DNA from: Patescibacteria group bacterium
GTDB lineage: Bacteria; Patescibacteriota; Minisyncoccia; Phycocordibacterales; UBA9973
DNA: 33,229 nucleotides
Reading direction: 5' to 3'
NCBI GenBank assembly: GCA_018816985.1
Contig: JAHIVA010000035.1
Span: 1-33,229 of the forward strand
Below the pieces are notes generated by a model that saw only the letters and a list, made by a program, of their open reading frames with translations, did not search any database and was not told where the DNA came from. Below are positions 29,979-33,229 of this stretch, one piece after another; positions within the stretch are counted from its first letter, which is position 1; every line of letters starts with the position of its first letter. A program made the position numbers and the translations under genes.

Positions 29979-32522
29979 CTAATTAACCAACGATTTACGG
30001 TGTTGCGGAGCGTTGATGAGACCGCATTTTTTATATTTATAAACTTCACCGGTAGCTGGGTTAATGGCACCACAAGGACAAGGATCATTACGGCCAGGCT
30101 CCTTCTTCATCCCACTCACTTGCATAACTGTATCTTTTTTACCCCCAAGCTCACTTGGTTCGTCATGACTAGTAATTAAAGTTTGTTTTGGCGCATTATT
30201 TTCTGTTCCTACCCTTATCGCACTTTCAGTGTTAATCGTACCAATCAGCGAAAGAACTTGCTCTTTAAAGGTTTCTTCCATTTCTTTAAACATCATTAAT
30301 CCATCTTTTTTATACTCAACAATGGGCTCTCTTTGTCCATAGGCTCTCAAATTAACCGAACCACGCAAATAATCCATCGCTTCTAAATGTTCCATCCAAA
30401 GAGTGTCAGTGGTATATAAAGCAATTCTTCTCACTGTTTCAAAGAAAGCCTCATCTCCAAGTTTTTTTCTTTTTTCTTCAATTATTTTATTAAAATCATT
30501 TCTGGTCTCCAAAATATTAACAAGCAAAGCTTCTATTTCAATTTTGTCCGCTCGTAACATTTTCTGTCTTCTTTCATAGATAATTTTACGCTGATGATTC
30601 ATTACATCGTCATATTCCAAGGTATGTTTTCTGGCATCAAAATGAAAACCTTCTATCTTAGCCTGCGCTCCTTCCAGGGTTTTATTAATAAATCGATTTT
30701 CTATCGGTTGATCTTCTGGTATGCCAAACCGCCCCATCATATTTTTTATTCTTTCTGAACCAAAAACACGCATTAAATCATCTTCTAATGATACATAAAA
30801 TTGTGTCGCTCCAGGATCACCCTGTCGGCCAGAACGGCCACGAAGTTGATTGTCTATTCTGCGTGCCTCATGCCTTTCTGTGCCCAAAACAAAAAGCCCC
30901 CCTACACTTTTAACAAATTCATATTCTTCTTTTATTATCGGATTTCCACCGAGCTTAATGTCAATTCCTCGTCCAGCCATATTGGTTGCAATAGTTACCG
31001 CTCCCCGCTTGCCAGCCTGAGCAATTATTTCACCCTCCTTTTCATGATTCTTTGCATTTAAAATAACATGCGGTACTCCTTCTTGTTTTAAATACATAGA
31101 AAGAAGTTCATTTTTCTCAATAGAAATTGTTCCAATTAAAACAGGTATTCCTTCCATATTTAATTCTTTTACCTTTTTCGCAATAGCCTGAAACTTGCCT
31201 TTTTCTGTTTGAAAAATTAAATCACTATAATCAAAACGGACAACTGGACGATTAGTGGGAATGATAATTACATCTAGCCCGTAAACTTTCAAAAATTCTT
31301 CCGCTGAAGTAGCTGCAGTACCGGTCATCCCAGAAAGCTTTTTATAAAATCTAAAATAATTTTGAAAAGTAATCGAACCCGAGGAACGAGTTTCTTTTTC
31401 AATTTTTACACCTTCTTTGGCTTCAATCGCCTGATGAATTCCTTCCGACCAACGCCTACCCGGTTGTAAACGGCCGGTAAAAGGATCAACAATGACGACT
31501 TCCCCTTCTTTTACGACATAGTCTTTATCCCGTTCAAAAATAGCTTGTGCTTTTACCGCTGTCTCTAAGTGATGTACATATTTAATACCCTTTTCGGTAT
31601 AAATATTTTCCACTCCGAGAAGTTTTTCTGCTTTACTGATACCTTCATCGGTAAGTGAGATGGCTTTTAATTTTTCATCCACCTCATAATCTGTATCACG
31701 TTTTAACTGTTTCGCAATTTGAAAAAATTTAATATAAAAATCCTCTGAATCTCCTGAGGCAGATGAAATAATAAGCGGAGTACGCGCTTCGTCTATCAAA
31801 ATAGAATCCACCTCATCAACAATTGCAAAATTATGCCCTCTTTGAACCATCTCAGGAAATGAAGTTACTAAATTATCTCGCAAATAATCAAAACCGTATT
31901 CATGGTTTGTGCCATAAGTTACATCTGCCAGATACGCTTCTTTTCTAGAGCACGGTTGCAAAAAATCGTAAACAATTTTAAATTCTCCGACTTTGTCTCG
32001 CTTTGTATCCTCTTCTTTATGAGTTGCATTGTATAAATAAGAAACATTTTGCGAATTGATAATACCCACACTTAATCCTAAAAAATTATAAACTTGACCC
32101 ATTAAAACTGCCCCGATGCGTGAGAGATAATCATTCACAGTAACAATGTGCACTCCCTTTCCCGACAGTGCATTCAAGTACGCTGGCAAAACGGCCACCA
32201 AAGTTTTTCCTTCACCGGTTCTCATTTCAGAAATTTTACCTTGATGTAGAACAATACCTCCAATAAGTTGAACATCGTAATGTCTTTCTTTTAAATTTCT
32301 CTTGGCCGCCTCTCGCACCAAAGCGAAAGCCTCTGGCAATAAATCATCCAAGCTTTCTCCTTTTGCTAACCTTTCTTTAAATTCCTGTGTTTTTAAGGGA
32401 AAATCTGAATCAGACAACTTTAAAAAAGTCTCCTCTAGGGAATTTATTTTAGCTATTATTTCCTTTGTATCTTTAATGAATTTAGAGCTTTCGTCCCCAA
32501 ATATTTTACTGAATAAACTCAT
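29979..32522 (-). CDS. secA: Protein translocase ATPase SecA
   Basis: SecA drives preproteins through SecYEG. The 847-residue protein has Walker A M-R-T-G-E-G-K-T-L (residues 100-108), D-E-V-D-S-I-L-I-D-E-A-R-T-P-L-I-I-S, G-T-A-A-T-S-A-E-E-F, N-M-A-G-R-G-I-D-I and L-R-G-R-S-G-R-Q-G-D-P-G. The C-terminal zinc motif is unusual: R-N-D-P-C-P-C-G is followed by about 9 extra residues and then Y-K-K-C-G-L, so the final C-H/C-C pair is replaced by C-G. I use the ATG at 32522 (M-S-L-F-S-K-I-F-G-D), which matches how SecA normally begins; TAGTAT (32529-32534) lies 6 nt upstream, again implying a leaderless mRNA. The ATG at 32528 would abut that box. Confidence 0.96.
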   Translation of the reverse strand: MSLFSKIFGDESSKFIKDTKEIIAKINSLEETFLKLSDSDFPLKTQEFKERLAKGESLDDLLPEAFALVREAAKRNLKERHYDVQLIGGIVLHQGKISEMRTGEGKTLVAVLPAYLNALSGKGVHIVTVNDYLSRIGAVLMGQVYNFLGLSVGIINSQNVSYLYNATHKEEDTKRDKVGEFKIVYDFLQPCSRKEAYLADVTYGTNHEYGFDYLRDNLVTSFPEMVQRGHNFAIVDEVDSILIDEARTPLIISSASGDSEDFYIKFFQIAKQLKRDTDYEVDEKLKAISLTDEGISKAEKLLGVENIYTEKGIKYVHHLETAVKAQAIFERDKDYVVKEGEVVIVDPFTGRLQPGRRWSEGIHQAIEAKEGVKIEKETRSSGSITFQNYFRFYKKLSGMTGTAATSAEEFLKVYGLDVIIIPTNRPVVRFDYSDLIFQTEKGKFQAIAKKVKELNMEGIPVLIGTISIEKNELLSMYLKQEGVPHVILNAKNHEKEGEIIAQAGKRGAVTIATNMAGRGIDIKLGGNPIIKEEYEFVKSVGGLFVLGTERHEARRIDNQLRGRSGRQGDPGATQFYVSLEDDLMRVFGSERIKNMMGRFGIPEDQPIENRFINKTLEGAQAKIEGFHFDARKHTLEYDDVMNHQRKIIYERRQKMLRADKIEIEALLVNILETRNDFNKIIEEKRKKLGDEAFFETVRRIALYTTDTLWMEHLEAMDYLRGSVNLRAYGQREPIVEYKKDGLMMFKEMEETFKEQVLSLIGTINTESAIRVGTENNAPKQTLITSHDEPSELGGKKDTVMQVSGMKKEPGRNDPCPCGAINPATGEVYKYKKCGLINAPQHRKSLVN

Positions 32523-32528
32523 AGACAT

Positions 32529-32534
32529 ATACTA
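32529..32534 (-). promoter_or_regulatory. Candidate -10 box of secA
   Basis: TAGTAT on the minus strand, 6 nt before the ATG at 32522. No convincing -35 box; the site lies just after the terminator of the preceding small gene, where a new promoter is expected. Confidence 0.45.
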
Positions 32535-32546
32535 ACATAAAATAAA

Positions 32547-32576
32547 AAAAACTTCCGACTTTCGACGGAAGTTTTT
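32547..32576 (-). terminator. Terminator between the lysine-rich gene and secA
   Basis: AAAAACTTCCG (32547-32557) and CGGAAGTTTTT (32566-32576) are perfect 11-bp arms around ACTTTCGA; on the minus strand the 3' arm continues into a run of T. Confidence 0.88.
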
Positions 32577-32594
32577 CAAAAAGACAAAATGAAA

Positions 32595-32675
32595 CTATGC
32601 TCGTTTCTTTCCCTTCTTTGCTGCCTTTTTCTTTCCCTTCTTTGCTGCCTTCTTTGCTTTCTTTTTTGCTGCCAT
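32595..32675 (-). CDS. 26-aa lysine/alanine-rich basic peptide
   Basis: ATG at 32675 to TAG at 32595 encodes M-A-A-K-K-K-A-K-K-A-A-K-K-G-K-K and a further ten residues of the same kind, consisting only of Ala, Lys, Gly and one Arg. It resembles the tails of histone-H1-like and AlgP-like DNA-binding proteins and would be strongly basic. The coding DNA contains an approximately 24-bp direct repeat. Having its own terminator just downstream and a clean ATG supports a real gene, although no strong promoter or Shine-Dalgarno is seen. A role in nucleoid or RNA binding is inference. Confidence 0.6.
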   Translation of the reverse strand: MAAKKKAKKAAKKGKKKAAKKGKKRA

Positions 32676-32808
32676 AATATTTTTTTAAATTAAATTATTA
32701 AATTAGTTTACAATAAACCGACCAAAATATTTATTGCTTCAAACTAATTTAATTATCTCGCATATCAAAACATAATACAATACTTTTTTTACAAAACTGT
32801 GGATAACT

Positions 32809-32824
32809 CTTCGACTTCGCTCAG
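32809..32824 (+). repeat. Intergenic TTCGA...CTCAG element
   Basis: CTTCGACTTCGCTCAG is the same repeat type as the in-frame copies in murE and typA, here in noncoding DNA. Confidence 0.6.
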
Positions 32825-32842
32825 AATAAACTTTTTAAAAAT

Positions 32843-32875
32843 AAAAAAACACAAAAAATTATTTTGTGTTTTTTT
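32843..32875. terminator. Terminator hairpin downstream of the ornithine cyclodeaminase-like gene
   Basis: AAAAAAACACAAAA (32843-32856) is perfectly complementary to 32862-32875 around AATTA. T-rich runs on both strands make it bidirectional; on the minus strand it would end the gene that stops at 33014. Confidence 0.75.
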
Positions 32876-32895
32876 ATTTTTTTATTTTCATTTGA

Positions 32896-32950
32896 GGCGG
32901 GTGATGGCGAAACTCCAACATATGTGCCTATGTGAGTGCGATCACCCGCC
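32896..32950. repeat. 55-bp imperfect palindrome
   Basis: GGCGGGTGAT (32896-32905) pairs with ATCACCCGCC (32941-32950); inside, ACTC and ACATA pair with GAGT and TATGT around TGTGCC. Its size and nested structure resemble the coding-region elements in alaS and mnmA. Confidence 0.7.
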
Positions 32951-33013
32951 ACAGATAAAAACAATTCTTCGTAAAAAATTATATCACAATAAAGATTAAA
33001 ACGCTTCAAGTAA

Positions 33014-33229
33014 TTAATTTATCAGGGAAATTAAGTTTTTGGGATTGGTTAAAACCGGTGTAAAATTTAAGTTTTTTCCAAGTTTGTATTTTTCCGCTAA
33101 TTCATAAGTAAACCGTAGCACAGAGTAATCTTCTAGTCCTATCCCCACGGAATCATAAAGAGTGATCTCCGTCTCTGAGCTCCGTCCTTCTTTTATCCCA
33201 GTAAAAAGTTCATAAAGTTCAGCATGCAC
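33014..33229 (-). CDS. Ornithine cyclodeaminase / mu-crystallin family protein, C-terminal fragment
   Basis: The reading frame is open at the window edge, and only the last 71 residues are visible. They match the end of the ornithine cyclodeaminase/alanine dehydrogenase family: E-L-Y-E-L-F-T-G-I-K-E-G-R-S-S-E-T-E-I-T-L-Y-D-S-V-G-I-G-L-E-D-Y-S-V-L-R. The family pattern is G-R-x-S-x-x-E-I-T-L-F-D-S-x-G-x-A-x-E-D. These NAD-dependent enzymes act on ornithine, alanine or related imino acids; substrate cannot be told from this part. The gene continues beyond base 33229. Confidence 0.82.
   Translation of the reverse strand: MHAELYELFTGIKEGRSSETEITLYDSVGIGLEDYSVLRFTYELAEKYKLGKNLNFTPVLTNPKNLISLIN

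Larger units (their letters stand above)
32676..33013. other. 338-bp intergenic region
   Basis: No convincing gene. It holds an AT-rich upstream part of the lysine-rich gene, a perfect DnaA-box-like 9-mer on the minus strand (32798-32806), a TTCGACTTCGCTCAG element (32809-32824), a bidirectional terminator hairpin (32843-32875) and a 55-bp imperfect palindrome (32896-32950). Confidence 0.7.

Noticed and set aside
32798-32806. Perfect DnaA-box 9-mer (TTATCCACA on the minus strand) in an AT-rich intergenic region, possible origin
   Set aside because: Only one box is present, with no cluster, no dnaA or dnaN nearby and no typical origin gene neighbourhood; a single 9-mer can be chance.
1-33229. 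Recoding of TGA as glycine (as in Gracilibacteria/SR1)
   Set aside because: TGA serves as stop at clear gene ends, for example the SPFH gene (14178-14180), the proline-rich protein gene and the transposase gene, and conserved glycines use GGN codons.
1-33229. CRISPR array, rRNA genes or prophage
   Set aside because: No regularly spaced direct repeats, no rRNA-like sequence and no phage structural genes were seen on either strand.

Overview
The window looks like a chromosomal segment from a Candidate Phyla Radiation (Patescibacteria, Parcubacteria-like) bacterium. I infer this from the low overall GC, the short lineage-typical versions of AlaRS (605 aa) and MurE (436 aa), a run of small two-helix TrbC/VirB2-like membrane proteins, a sigma-region-4 protein joined to winged-helix repeats, and compact genes with little Shine-Dalgarno signal. 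TGA is used as a normal stop, so this is not a TGA-recoding lineage. No rRNA and no CRISPR array were found.

Layout. (1) 12200 to 1, almost entirely minus strand: typA, sigma-4/HARE-HTH protein, large membrane protein, mltG, epsilon-type exonuclease, mnmA, mgtC-like, alaS, PilM-like actin-fold protein, membrane-anchored partner, infA and the first codons of rpmJ. (2) 12405-14842, plus strand: tRNA-Tyr, an anchored IPT/TIG surface protein, and a GC-richer island with good ribosome binding sites (SPFH protein plus a proline-rich membrane protein). (3) 19134-14961, minus: methyltransferase, orphan solute-binding protein and five consecutive pilin-like proteins. (4) 19184-19851: a REP-type (Y1/HUH) transposase gene bracketed by two identical palindromes. 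(5) 23528-19877, minus: MBL-fold protein, small membrane protein, gyrA, DUF6122-like protein; rpsA is divergent from this block. (6) 24820-28419: secreted lysozyme-fold protein (minus), then an unrecognised 408-aa protein followed 7 nt later by a divergent Mpl/MurC-type Mur ligase (plus). (7) 33229-28412, minus: ornithine cyclodeaminase-family end, tiny lysine-rich protein, secA, DUF1653 protein, meso-DAP-type murE.

Three things stand out. First, palindromic or inverted-repeat sequences sit inside the reading frames of housekeeping genes (alaS, mnmA, murE, typA, mltG), mostly where the protein is longer than its family. The pattern resembles the in-frame palindromic elements described in Rickettsia, and at least two families can be seen. 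One has the form TTCGA-N4/5-CTCAGG and encodes the same S-x-x-S-G-R peptide in TypA and MurE. The other (TGTCAAA...TTTGACA) resembles the palindromes flanking the transposase. Second, six genes have a -10-like hexamer ending only 6-9 nt before the start codon, so they are probably transcribed as leaderless mRNAs; this also decides several start codons. Third, the unknown 408-aa protein and the Mur ligase, whose P-loop and C-terminal motif are altered, form a two-gene unit that could define an undescribed ligase pathway.

Peptidoglycan work (MurE, Mpl-like ligase, MltG, lysozyme-fold protein), export (SecA), translation (infA, rpmJ, rpsA, alaS, tRNA-Tyr, TypA, MnmA) and cell-surface/pilus genes (PilM-like, TrbC-like proteins, TIG protein) dominate the region. 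Functions come from reading translated sequences by eye; no database search was possible.
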